DNA from: Hyphomicrobiaceae bacterium
GTDB taxonomy: Bacteria; Pseudomonadota; Alphaproteobacteria; Rhizobiales; Hyphomicrobiaceae
NCBI GenBank assembly: GCA_025359005.1
Contig: JANYHP010000554.1
Coordinates: forward strand, 1-12,474
Length of the DNA stretch: 12,474 bases
Direction of reading: 5' to 3'
Below are positions 1 through 6,579 of this stretch, piece by piece (within the stretch, counting starts at the first letter, position 1; each line of letters starts with the position of its first letter). A program made the translations under genes and the position numbers. Under the pieces are notes generated by a model. That model saw only the letters and a list, made by a program, of their open reading frames with translations, did no database searches and was not told the DNA's origin.

Positions 1-22
1 CTGCACTAGAAACCTAATGTTG

Positions 23-99
23 CTAGTGTTCCTTATGGCGCTGACATTTGCTCACCGACATGCCGCGAAGGGAAGCAAATGTCAGCGCCGGAACACTAG
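23..99. repeat. Long imperfect palindrome (hairpin-forming inverted repeat)
   Basis: The left arm spans 23-52 and the right arm 74-99. The 26 bases of the right arm are the exact reverse complement of the left arm, except for a 4-base bulge (ttat, 33-36) in the left arm. The loop is 53-73 (21 bases). The arm ends read ctagtgttcc and ggaacactag. A further cactag at 4-9 could pair with ctagtg at 23-28 in competition with the main stem. There is no T-tract on either side, so this is not a classical intrinsic terminator. A dispersed intergenic palindromic element or small non-autonomous transposable element is the likeliest explanation, but no target-site duplication could be recognised. Confidence 0.85.
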
Positions 100-190
100 T
101 GATTTTCATCTCGCTCACTTCGGCGCCTGCGTGTGTGAGACTGAGAAGAACGAGCATGCCAACCGCTGTCAGCCGAACAAAAAACGTCAT
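23..190 (-). CDS. Possible small secreted peptide (55 aa), unrecognised
   Basis: This reads as a 55-residue protein. It starts at the ATG at 190-188, preceded by a very good Shine-Dalgarno sequence (AGGAG at 202-198 on the minus strand, 7-base spacing). Residues 1-23 look like a Sec signal peptide: a short basic N-terminus, a leucine/valine-rich core (GMLVLLSL) and an AGA cleavage site. The remaining 32 residues are small and basic at the end (KCQRHKEH). Codons from about residue 31 onward lie inside the palindrome at 23-99, so the C-terminal half may come from an inserted repeat rather than being an evolved domain. A longer in-frame start 14 codons upstream would add an Arg-rich stretch before the signal and is less likely. 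No family is recognised. The gene could be a real small exported protein, or a truncated remnant of one. Confidence 0.45.
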   Translation of the reverse strand: MTFFVRLTAVGMLVLLSLTHAGAEVSEMKITSVPALTFASLRGMSVSKCQRHKEH

Positions 191-564
191 GTGCCTTCTC
201 CTTCGGGCGGCTTGGTTTGCGCGGCGTCGCAAACGTTATTGAGAGCGATGCTGCGTCCTCCACGCGCCCGATGCAACAAAAATAGCTCACATGCGACTGT
301 TGCAGAGCCATAGCGCTTGACGCCAACGACCGACGTTAATCGCTTGGCATTTGGGCCTGCTCAGAAGTCGCAGATTTGGCGCCTGAAAATATCCGCGGCG
401 CGGACTGTGCTGCTTGGCAATTTTCGCGACCCGTCGATTGAGACCTGTTCGCATCTGCGATAACGTCATTCTTATTTTAACCCATCCCTAACCACGCTCA
501 TCGATACTCGGCGGTTGGATCACACTGCCGGCACGACGGCGCGAGAAGTGCGGACACGGCCTCC
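191..564. other. Non-coding stretch, no convincing gene
   Basis: These 374 bases lie between the minus-strand small peptide gene and the plus-strand gene at 565. Short reading frames are present in several frames, but none has a ribosome binding site or protein-like composition. The part beside 190 should carry the promoter of the minus-strand peptide, and the part beside 565 that of the plus-strand gene. The only motif singled out is the CtrA-like site at 477-492. The stretch around 465-492 is AT-rich relative to its surroundings. No tRNA cloverleaf or strong terminator was seen. Confidence 0.6.
477..492. promoter_or_regulatory. Possible CtrA-type binding site
   Basis: The sequence TTAACCCATCCCTAAC has the TTAA-N7-TTAA(C) architecture of the alphaproteobacterial cell-cycle regulator CtrA, with one mismatch (CTAAC for TTAAC) in the second half. 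It sits about 70 bases upstream of the gene at 565. Such near-matches arise by chance, so this is a hint only. Confidence 0.25.
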
Positions 565-933
565 ATGCGGACCCTCATCGTCTTTCTCGTATTGGCCGCA
601 TTCGCCAAGGTGGCAACCGTGCAGTGGCTGCATCGCGCGGCGAGCGACGAGGTGATCATCGCCGCCTATCGCCCACGCGCACTCGATGCCTGCGCCAGCG
701 ACGCGCGACGCCTCAAGCTGCCGAGTGATGGCGCGGTCTGGGGCCAGGATACCCCGATCAGTCTTGAAATCGGCCGCCGTCTACGCGGCATCTACGTCTG
801 GCAAGTGGACAAGCCGGCGTGGTCCGAGCGATATCGCAATCCGTACCTGCAACTTGAAGCGCGCGGCCCCGAAACACGCTTTCGGTGTGAGTATGACATT
901 GTCAACGGCACAGCGGCCGTCTCGCGTATCTGA
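565..933 (+). CDS. Small exported or membrane-anchored protein, unrecognised (122 aa)
   Basis: The protein is 122 residues long and no family is recognised. Residues 3-19 form a hydrophobic segment (LIVFLVLAAFAKVATV) after a single arginine, consistent with an uncleaved signal anchor or a signal peptide, so the rest should be periplasmic. The mature part is soluble-looking, with cysteines at about residues 43 and 108 that could form a disulfide, and tyrosine- and arginine-rich stretches towards the end. Codon use resembles the neighbouring genes, with GC-rich third positions. The ATG at 565 is the natural start because the hydrophobic segment follows it immediately, although the ribosome binding site is weak. 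It lies about 195 bases upstream of the sugar transferase gene on the same strand. Co-transcription is possible but not shown. Confidence 0.65.
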   Translation: MRTLIVFLVLAAFAKVATVQWLHRAASDEVIIAAYRPRALDACASDARRLKLPSDGAVWGQDTPISLEIGRRLRGIYVWQVDKPAWSERYRNPYLQLEARGPETRFRCEYDIVNGTAAVSRI

Positions 934-1127
934 GGCACGACCGTTCACCCAATTGCAACGAGTCATTGGCGCGGCCTTTACGAGTTTGCGCTTAGCTGGC
1001 GGCGGGGAGTATGCGTGGTCGACCCGGAAACGAGTGACTGCGCCGACGTAATGGTGTGTGTGTTGGCGAGTGTGGAACAACAGCAGTCGAGCAGGGAGCG
1101 TCGCGGCATCGGCCGGGCGATCGGCTC

Positions 1128-2606
1128 ATGATGCGTGCGTTGGGAGCCGTGCGCTTGGCTGCCGCCGTCCCGGCACCCAATGCTGACGGCGTTTGCGCGC
1201 CGCCGCGCTCGCGCCGCGTCGCGGTCGATCTGGTCGCCTTCGGTGACGTGGCCGGATGCTTGCTCGGCGGCATCGCCGGTGGCTTCGCTGTGGTCGCGCG
1301 CGGCGATACAGACGTGCAATGGCTCAAGCTCATACAAGTGTGCCTGCTGACGGCGCTGTTTCTGTATCTCTGCCTGCGCCATTTCTGTTCCTACGACGTC
1401 GGCCACATTGCCGAAGCCCGCGTGCGCCCCTTGCACGTGGCGCTCGCGCTCTCAATCGCCATGGTGGTCATGTATGGGCTCGGCCTGCCCGTGGGCACCC
1501 GCGTCGATCATACCCGCACGTGGTATGGTGTTTGGTTCATGACCAGCTTTACCACTATTGTTGTGCATCGATTGCTCGCCACATCCACATTGCAAGCCTT
1601 GTCGCGCGGTGGCGCGTTTCGCACCCGTCTTGCCATCTACGGCACCGGGCCGCTCGCCGATCGCGTCGTGGCGGGACTGTTTGTGCCTGGCGGCCAGACC
1701 ACCTTCGTGGGGGCCTTCGATGACCGCGTCGCCCCGGAGCGAGCCGCAGCGATGGGGCCGGGAAGCCTCGGGGGCCTCGAAGACCTGATTGCATTGGGTC
1801 GCGCTGGCGCCATCGATCAGGTGATCATTGCGCTGCCGCAATCGGCCGATCGCCGCACTGCGGAAGTTGCGCGAAGGCTCGAACAGCTGCCCGTCAGCCT
1901 GCACATCGTCACCCACCTGGCCGGCGATCTCGTGGACGCGGCCTCGGCCCATCGCGTTTCGGCGCTCGGCGACGTCGGTCTGCTCGATATCAAAACCAAG
2001 CCGCTCGCCGACTGGGGGCGCTACCTCAAAAGCGCTGAGGACTATGTCATTGCCAGCTTGGCTCTGGTGGTGGCGCTACCCGTCATGGCTGCCGTTGCAA
2101 TCGCCATCAAGTGGGACAGCCCCGGTTCGGTGTTGTTCCGCCAGCGCCGGCATGGCCTCAACCGTCGCGTCATTGAAGTCTTGAAATTCCGCTCCATGAC
2201 GGTGATGGAAAACGGCAACGGCGTCGCACAGGTCGATCGCGCCGGTGACGCCCGCATTACCCGCGTCGGTGCCTTCTTGCGCAAATCGAGCCTCGATGAG
2301 CTGCCGCAGCTCTTCAACGTGCTGCGCGGCGAGATGAGCCTGATCGGGCCGCGCCCGCATGCGCTCGTCCACGACGACCAGTACGGCGAGATGCTGGAGC
2401 GCTATGCCAACCGCCATCAGGTCAAGCCCGGCATGACCGGCTGGGCGCAGGTCAACGGCTTTCGCGGCCCCACCGAGACGCCCGACAAGATGCAGGCGCG
2501 CGTCGATTGCGATCTGGCCTATATCGACCGCTGGTCGCTGTGGCTCGATCTGCGCATCCTCGCCCTGACGGTGCTCGTCGGATTTCGCCACAAGAATGCA
2601 ATTTAG
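1128..2606 (+). CDS. Undecaprenyl-phosphate sugar-1-phosphate transferase (WcaJ/ExoY-type)
   Basis: This membrane enzyme transfers a sugar-1-phosphate, probably glucose or galactose, from a UDP-sugar to undecaprenyl phosphate, the first step of exopolysaccharide, capsule or O-antigen repeat-unit assembly. From the ATG at 1128 the protein has 492 residues, normal for the large WcaJ-like class. Membrane segments lie at about residues 35-57, 68-85, 103-120 and 133-150. A Rossmann-like CoA_binding_3 region follows (IYGTGPLADRVV, about 170-181). The catalytic bacterial sugar transferase domain occupies about 300-492, with a membrane re-entrant helix at 305-328, KFRSM at 353-357, the Asp-Glu pair in SLDELPQLFNVLRGEMSLIG (D390, E391) and GPRP at 407-410. 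An in-frame GTG at 1056 would add 24 unlikely residues, so the ATG pair at 1128/1131 is preferred. No glycosyltransferase, flippase or polymerase gene lies nearby, so the polysaccharide cannot be named. The gene ends 19 bases from the convergent monooxygenase gene. Confidence 0.93.
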   Translation: MMRALGAVRLAAAVPAPNADGVCAPPRSRRVAVDLVAFGDVAGCLLGGIAGGFAVVARGDTDVQWLKLIQVCLLTALFLYLCLRHFCSYDVGHIAEARVRPLHVALALSIAMVVMYGLGLPVGTRVDHTRTWYGVWFMTSFTTIVVHRLLATSTLQALSRGGAFRTRLAIYGTGPLADRVVAGLFVPGGQTTFVGAFDDRVAPERAAAMGPGSLGGLEDLIALGRAGAIDQVIIALPQSADRRTAEVARRLEQLPVSLHIVTHLAGDLVDAASAHRVSALGDVGLLDIKTKPLADWGRYLKSAEDYVIASLALVVALPVMAAVAIAIKWDSPGSVLFRQRRHGLNRRVIEVLKFRSMTVMENGNGVAQVDRAGDARITRVGAFLRKSSLDELPQLFNVLRGEMSLIGPRPHALVHDDQYGEMLERYANRHQVKPGMTGWAQVNGFRGPTETPDKMQARVDCDLAYIDRWSLWLDLRILALTVLVGFRHKNAI

Positions 2607-2625
2607 CGGGCCGCGTGCGCGCCAC

Positions 2626-4023
2626 CTATTCGGCCGCGTGGCGTGTGAGCATCACCGGCGGCTCGACCTCGGGTGCGACGGAGGTCGTTGGCTCGAACGG
2701 CATAACGGCCGCACGCCTGAACTGACGCGCCGCCTTCTTCAGGGCACGGGAATAATCAAAATAGTTGGCCTCGAGCTTGTGTCGGTCGGAGGCGACAAAG
2801 TGTTCGCCGCGGGGCGATCCTGTAGCCCGCGTCGCGGTCTCGTGGAAGGCGCGTGCTTCGTCGGGCGCTGAGCGTTCAGCGATGATCGCATTGGCGATGA
2901 TTTTTCCCTGCAACGCCGCCAGTCGCCAGATTGAACCATTCGCCTGAATGAGGCCGGCGAAATACAGTCCCCGATGCGCCGGGTTCATCGTGTTGAGGTA
3001 GAGCGCCGGCTTGTCGTCGGCGCCGAGGTAGTACCAGCGATCGAGAAACGGGATCGACAACTCATAGCCCGTTGCCAGCACGATCATATCGACGGTGTCA
3101 CGCCGGCCATCGGTGAAGATCACGTTGTGCCCCTCGAAGCGTTCGACGGCGGGCCGCACAGCCACGCGCCCATGGCTTACGAGACGCGGAATATCATCAC
3201 TCATCGTGGGATGTGCGAGATCGATGCGGTGATCGGGGTCGGGCAACTTGTAGCGCGACGGCGGGCCTTGCAGCGCCCACAGTGTGGCTTGGAACATGCG
3301 CGCCTTCAGCCAGCGCGGCAACGGCGTCAGCAGTCCTTCGACGTTTGCCAGCACATCGCCTGTCGGAAACCCCATGAGAAACTTCGGCACGAACCAGGTG
3401 CCGCGCCGCATGCTGAGCAGCACCGGTGCGCCCGAGACGTGCGCTGCATCCTTGACGATGTCGCAGCCGGAATTGCCGGCACCGACGACAAGCACGCGCT
3501 TGTCGCGCACTTGTCGCTGCGATTTGTAGTCGCGGGAATGAATGATCTCGCCCGCGAATTTTCCGGGATAGTCGGGGCGGCGCGGCTTGTCGTGATGACC
3601 GTTGGCGACGACGACACCGGCGTACTGGCGCGGTCGCGCTTCGCCAGCGATTGTTACGCGCCAATGCCCTTGGGCTAAGGGCGTGACGCTCTCAACTGTC
3701 TTGCCATATTCGAGATGCGGGGCGATGCCGAACGCTGCGACGTAGCGCCGGAAATAGCCGAGCACCCAGGCGTGGCTCGGATAATCCGGCTCGGCGCTGG
3801 GTGCGTCGGTGGTGATGGGAAAATCTTCAAATGACGTGGTGGTGATCGCCGAGACCAGATGTGTCGATTCGTAGACGATGCCGCTTGGTGTCGCAATGTT
3901 CCAGAGGCCGCCGAGGTCGGCCTCGCGCTCGAGCAGATCGAAGGGGATACCGCGCTCGACGAAGATTTTGGCGACGGCGAGCCCGGAGGCGCCGGCGCCG
4001 ATGATGCAAGTGCGGTCCGTCAT
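2626..4023 (-). CDS. Flavin-containing monooxygenase (FMO-like, FAD/NADPH)
   Basis: A 465-residue class B flavoprotein monooxygenase of the FMO family, which uses FAD and NAD(P)H to oxygenate soft nucleophiles (N or S) or, in related Baeyer-Villiger enzymes, ketones. The FAD Rossmann motif GAGASG lies at residues 9-14 and the NADPH motif GAGNSG at 181-186. The FMO fingerprint FxGxxxHxxxY is intact as FAGEIIHSRDY (156-166). The late ATGY motif is at 317-320. Length is normal for bacterial FMOs. The last 60 or so residues are charged and low in recognisable motifs. The start ATG at 4023 places the FAD motif eight residues in, as usual, although no strong ribosome binding site precedes it. Neighbours give no clue to the substrate: the gene stands alone between a sugar transferase (convergent) and a solute-binding protein (divergent). 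A cytosolic enzyme is expected. Confidence 0.92.
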   Translation of the reverse strand: MTDRTCIIGAGASGLAVAKIFVERGIPFDLLEREADLGGLWNIATPSGIVYESTHLVSAITTTSFEDFPITTDAPSAEPDYPSHAWVLGYFRRYVAAFGIAPHLEYGKTVESVTPLAQGHWRVTIAGEARPRQYAGVVVANGHHDKPRRPDYPGKFAGEIIHSRDYKSQRQVRDKRVLVVGAGNSGCDIVKDAAHVSGAPVLLSMRRGTWFVPKFLMGFPTGDVLANVEGLLTPLPRWLKARMFQATLWALQGPPSRYKLPDPDHRIDLAHPTMSDDIPRLVSHGRVAVRPAVERFEGHNVIFTDGRRDTVDMIVLATGYELSIPFLDRWYYLGADDKPALYLNTMNPAHRGLYFAGLIQANGSIWRLAALQGKIIANAIIAERSAPDEARAFHETATRATGSPRGEHFVASDRHKLEANYFDYSRALKKAARQFRRAAVMPFEPTTSVAPEVEPPVMLTRHAAE

Positions 4024-4190
4024 GGTTACTCAGCTGCCAGAACCTGTCCCAATACAGCGCGTGCTAACAGAGTGGCTGAGGCTGCAGAAGTCGACGGCGT
4101 CAAAAGGGTAAATGGCGGAACGAAAGCGTGCAATTACGCCCGCGCACCGGTATAGCGCAGCTTACGTCTTTCGATGATGGAGCGGTCGGC

Positions 4191-5750
4191 ATGTGCGTGA
4201 AATTTCTTTCTGTCTTGGCTATCGCAGCGGCCATGCTCGCGCCGCCATGCGTGCCAGCCCATGCCGAGAGCGTGTTGCGCGTCGTCATGCATTCCGATCT
4301 TAAAATCGTCGATCCCATCTGGTCGACGGCCTATATTACCCGCAACCACGGTTACATGGTCTACGACACGCTGTTTGCCATGGATGCGGCCGGTGAGATC
4401 AAACCGCAGATGGTGGATACGCACACGATTTCCGCCGATGGGCTCGTCTATCGATTCACGCTGCGCGAGGGGCTGTCGTGGCACGACGGCCAGCCGGTCA
4501 CGGCCGAGGACTGTGTTGCGTCGTTGGCGCGATGGGCGGCGCGGGATGCGCTCGGGCAGGCGGTATGGAAATTGGTCGCTGCCGCCGAGGCGGTCGATCC
4601 CCGCACCTTCCAGATCACTTTGAAGGAACCGACCGCACTGCTGATTGGTGCGCTCGGCAAGCCGTCGTCGGCCGTACCGTTCATGATGCCGAAGCGGGTG
4701 GCGGCAACTGATCCGGCGACGCAGATCACCGAGTTCGTGGGGTCGGGGCCTTTTGTTTTCAAGAAGGAGGAGTGGAAGCCAGGCGACAAGGCGGTCTACG
4801 TCAAGAACATGGCGTATCGGCCACGTGCTGAGCCGGCGTCGGGGCTTGCGGGCGGCAAGGTGGTGAATTTCGATCGCGTGGAGTGGCGGGCAATCTCGGA
4901 TCAGCAGCAGGCCGTTAACGCGCTGTTGGCGGGCGAAATCGACATCATCGAGAGTCCGTCGCACGACTTGTTGCCGTTGTTGAGGGCAGACACGAACGTC
5001 GCCCTCGTCTCCGCCACCACCTACGGCTTCCAATATGCCTTCCGGCCCAATCACAAACAGAAGCCGTTCAACGATGCGCGCATCCGCAAGGCGTTGTGGT
5101 TGGCGCTGGCACAGCAGCCGTTTCTCGAAGCGGTCATCGGCGATCCCGCCTACTTCACAGAATGCAAATCCGTATTCGTCTGTGGTTCTGCCCTGGAGAC
5201 GAGCGTCGGTATGGAGGGGATGTTGGAGGCCAACGCATCCAAGGCGCAGGCGTTGCTCCAGGAGGCGGGCTACGACGGCACGCCCGTTGTCATTCTGCAC
5301 CCGACCGATCTTGCGGTTCTGGCCAATCTGCCGCCGGTGGCGAAAGCGCAGTTGGAGAAGGCGGGCTTCAAGGTCGAGTTGCAGGCCTCGGACTGGCAGA
5401 CGGTCATTTCCAAGGTCTCCAAGCCCGAGGGCTGGGGGGCGTTCATCACCGCCTGGAACGCGGCAGATCTGCTCAATCCGGTGATGAACGCGTTTCTCAA
5501 TTCCTCGTGCGAGACGGCTCGTTCGGGCTGGCCGTGTGATCAGCAAATGGAATCGCTGCGCGCGGCCTTCGCCCATGCCACCACCGCCTCGCAGCAAAAA
5601 GCCATAGCGGAGGACGTCCAGCGCCGCTTGTTGGACCACACGCAATACGTGCCGCTCGGACAATGGCGCTTGCCCTTCGCGGCCCGCAAGACCCTGTCCG
5701 GGTTTGTCAGTTCGCCCGTCATCGTCTTCTGGAACGTGAAGGGCGGCTGA
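4191..5750 (+). CDS. ABC transporter periplasmic solute-binding protein, family 5 (peptide/nickel type)
   Basis: A 519-residue periplasmic receptor of the SBP_bac_5 family (DppA/OppA/NikA group), which delivers peptides, metal chelates or other small solutes to an ABC permease. Residues 1-25 are a Sec signal peptide ending in AHA. The cysteine at about residue 20 is not in a lipobox, so a soluble periplasmic form is expected. The family signature around residues 87-114 is clear (YRFTLREGLSWHDG, then PVTAEDCVASLARW). Length is normal. The ATG at 4191 is chosen because the signal peptide begins there and GGAG lies about 8 bases upstream; the frame stays open upstream to 4128 but with implausible sequence. 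No permease or ATPase gene is adjacent, so this is an orphan receptor whose partner must be elsewhere. It converges with the His-rich protein gene 7 bases away. Substrate cannot be assigned from sequence. Confidence 0.92.
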   Translation: MCVKFLSVLAIAAAMLAPPCVPAHAESVLRVVMHSDLKIVDPIWSTAYITRNHGYMVYDTLFAMDAAGEIKPQMVDTHTISADGLVYRFTLREGLSWHDGQPVTAEDCVASLARWAARDALGQAVWKLVAAAEAVDPRTFQITLKEPTALLIGALGKPSSAVPFMMPKRVAATDPATQITEFVGSGPFVFKKEEWKPGDKAVYVKNMAYRPRAEPASGLAGGKVVNFDRVEWRAISDQQQAVNALLAGEIDIIESPSHDLLPLLRADTNVALVSATTYGFQYAFRPNHKQKPFNDARIRKALWLALAQQPFLEAVIGDPAYFTECKSVFVCGSALETSVGMEGMLEANASKAQALLQEAGYDGTPVVILHPTDLAVLANLPPVAKAQLEKAGFKVELQASDWQTVISKVSKPEGWGAFITAWNAADLLNPVMNAFLNSSCETARSGWPCDQQMESLRAAFAHATTASQQKAIAEDVQRRLLDHTQYVPLGQWRLPFAARKTLSGFVSSPVIVFWNVKGG

Positions 5751-5757
5751 CGGGCTG

Positions 5758-6276
5758 CTATTTCTTCATGCGGGCATCGAGACAGGCGCCGCCCTTGCGG
5801 TACATGTAGGGGCCGCACAGGCCAGAGCCTTTGCCGGTGGCTTGCGCCATCGCCATCTGCATCGGTTTGGCGCGGCCCGGTTTGGCAGCGTTCATGGCGT
5901 GATGCATGCCGCCGGCGCGGTGATGCATGGCGTGCATTTTCATCATGGCCGCGTGATCCATCTTGCCGTGATGCTTGGCGTGCATTTTCATCATGGCTGC
6001 GTGATCCAACTTGCCGTGATGGCGCCCGTGCATCTTCGCCCCGCGGGCATGGTGGCGGTGGCCATATTTCGACGACATGATCTCATGATAAACGCGGCCC
6101 GCATGGCGCTGGTCGAACCAAGTGCCGGCGTGGCCGTGATGGTGATGGCGCGCGCCGTGCTCATGGTGGGCGCGGTGGTGCTCCATATCGGTCGCCGACG
6201 CGGAACTGGTGCTGGCGAGCATCCCGAACAGGATGCCCAGCAGTGTGGCGCCGAAGCCGGCGCGGGATAATGGCAT
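5758..6276 (-). CDS. Secreted His/Met-rich repeat protein, putative metal binder
   Basis: A 172-residue exported protein. It starts at the ATG at 6276, preceded by AAAGGAG with 6-7 base spacing; an in-frame upstream start lacks this signal. Residues 1-28 form a signal peptide (core TLLGILFGMLA, cleavage after ASA). About 28 histidines fall between residues 33 and 126, including HHHH at 44-47, with many methionines. A 16-residue unit (HHGKMDHAAMMKMHAK type) is repeated about twice at residues 83-119. The C-terminus has two cysteines in CGPYMYRKGGACLDAR, a short ending I recall from other small exported alphaproteobacterial proteins. Composition suggests periplasmic binding or buffering of nickel, copper, cobalt or zinc, but this is inference and no catalytic motif is visible. 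The gene converges with the solute-binding protein gene, so the two are not in one operon. Confidence 0.82.
   Translation of the reverse strand: MPLSRAGFGATLLGILFGMLASTSSASATDMEHHRAHHEHGARHHHHGHAGTWFDQRHAGRVYHEIMSSKYGHRHHARGAKMHGRHHGKLDHAAMMKMHAKHHGKMDHAAMMKMHAMHHRAGGMHHAMNAAKPGRAKPMQMAMAQATGKGSGLCGPYMYRKGGACLDARMKK
5931..6036. repeat. 48-bp tandem repeat inside the His-rich gene
   Basis: Two units, 5931-5978 and 5979-6026, match at about 41 of 48 positions, and a partial third begins at 6027 (cgtgcatctt). The period is a multiple of three and corresponds to the 16-residue His/Met unit. Copy number could therefore change without breaking the frame. Confidence 0.85.
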
Positions 6277-6579
6277 GGTTGTCTCCTTTGGTTGTTTCCA
6301 TCGTCCGGGCGTCGCCCCGGTCAAGCCAACATAAGCCGATCCGAGAGGCAGGGCCATGCGTTGGCGCAATCGTGCCTACTCAGGCGTTTTACGGGGCAGA
6401 CGGATCGGTCCCCTCGAAAGTCGGGCACTTGGGGGCTTTTCACCGCCTTGATGGCGCAGGGGTTTCCCGCTAGGACGGCGCGCGACGGCCGTGCGCCCCG
6501 GGACGGGACCAGACAGCCGCGACGCGAACCCGCAGATTTCTGCCACATCCGGGCACTTGGCCCACAAAGGAGCACACCC
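6277..6579. other. Divergent intergenic region between His-rich gene and mdh
   Basis: These 303 bases separate two divergently transcribed genes and must carry both promoters and the mdh leader. An open frame continuous with mdh extends upstream to 6292, but its sequence is Arg/Pro-rich and protein-unlike, and the good ribosome binding site lies just before 6580, so it is not counted as coding. An 11-base direct repeat, cgggcacttgg, occurs at 6422-6432 and 6550-6560, the second copy just upstream of the mdh ribosome binding site. Another notable item is the palindrome acggccgt at 6485-6492. No riboswitch was recognised. Confidence 0.55.

Noticed and set aside
17..313. 98-codon plus-strand frame across the left-end palindrome
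   Set aside because: It seems to mirror the minus-strand peptide only because the palindrome encodes similar residues on both strands; there is no ribosome binding site and no protein-like remainder.
2974..3678. 234-codon plus-strand frame opposite the monooxygenase gene
   Set aside because: It is a shadow of the FMO gene; composition is Arg/His/Val-rich and no ribosome binding site or family motif is seen.
4134..5663. Very long open frame (509 codons) on the minus strand opposite the solute-binding protein gene
   Set aside because: Its product is Arg/His/Leu-rich without any family motif, and it mirrors a well-supported gene in high-GC DNA, which commonly yields open antisense frames.
5842..6270. 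142-codon plus-strand frame opposite the His-rich gene
   Set aside because: Its His/Val/Met-rich look is a by-product of the repeated cat/atg content. The minus-strand frame has the ribosome binding site, signal peptide and C-terminal Cys motif.
6292..6579. 96-codon N-terminal extension in frame with mdh
   Set aside because: It is low in protein-like character, absent from the MDH family, and the good ribosome binding site is directly before the ATG at 6580.
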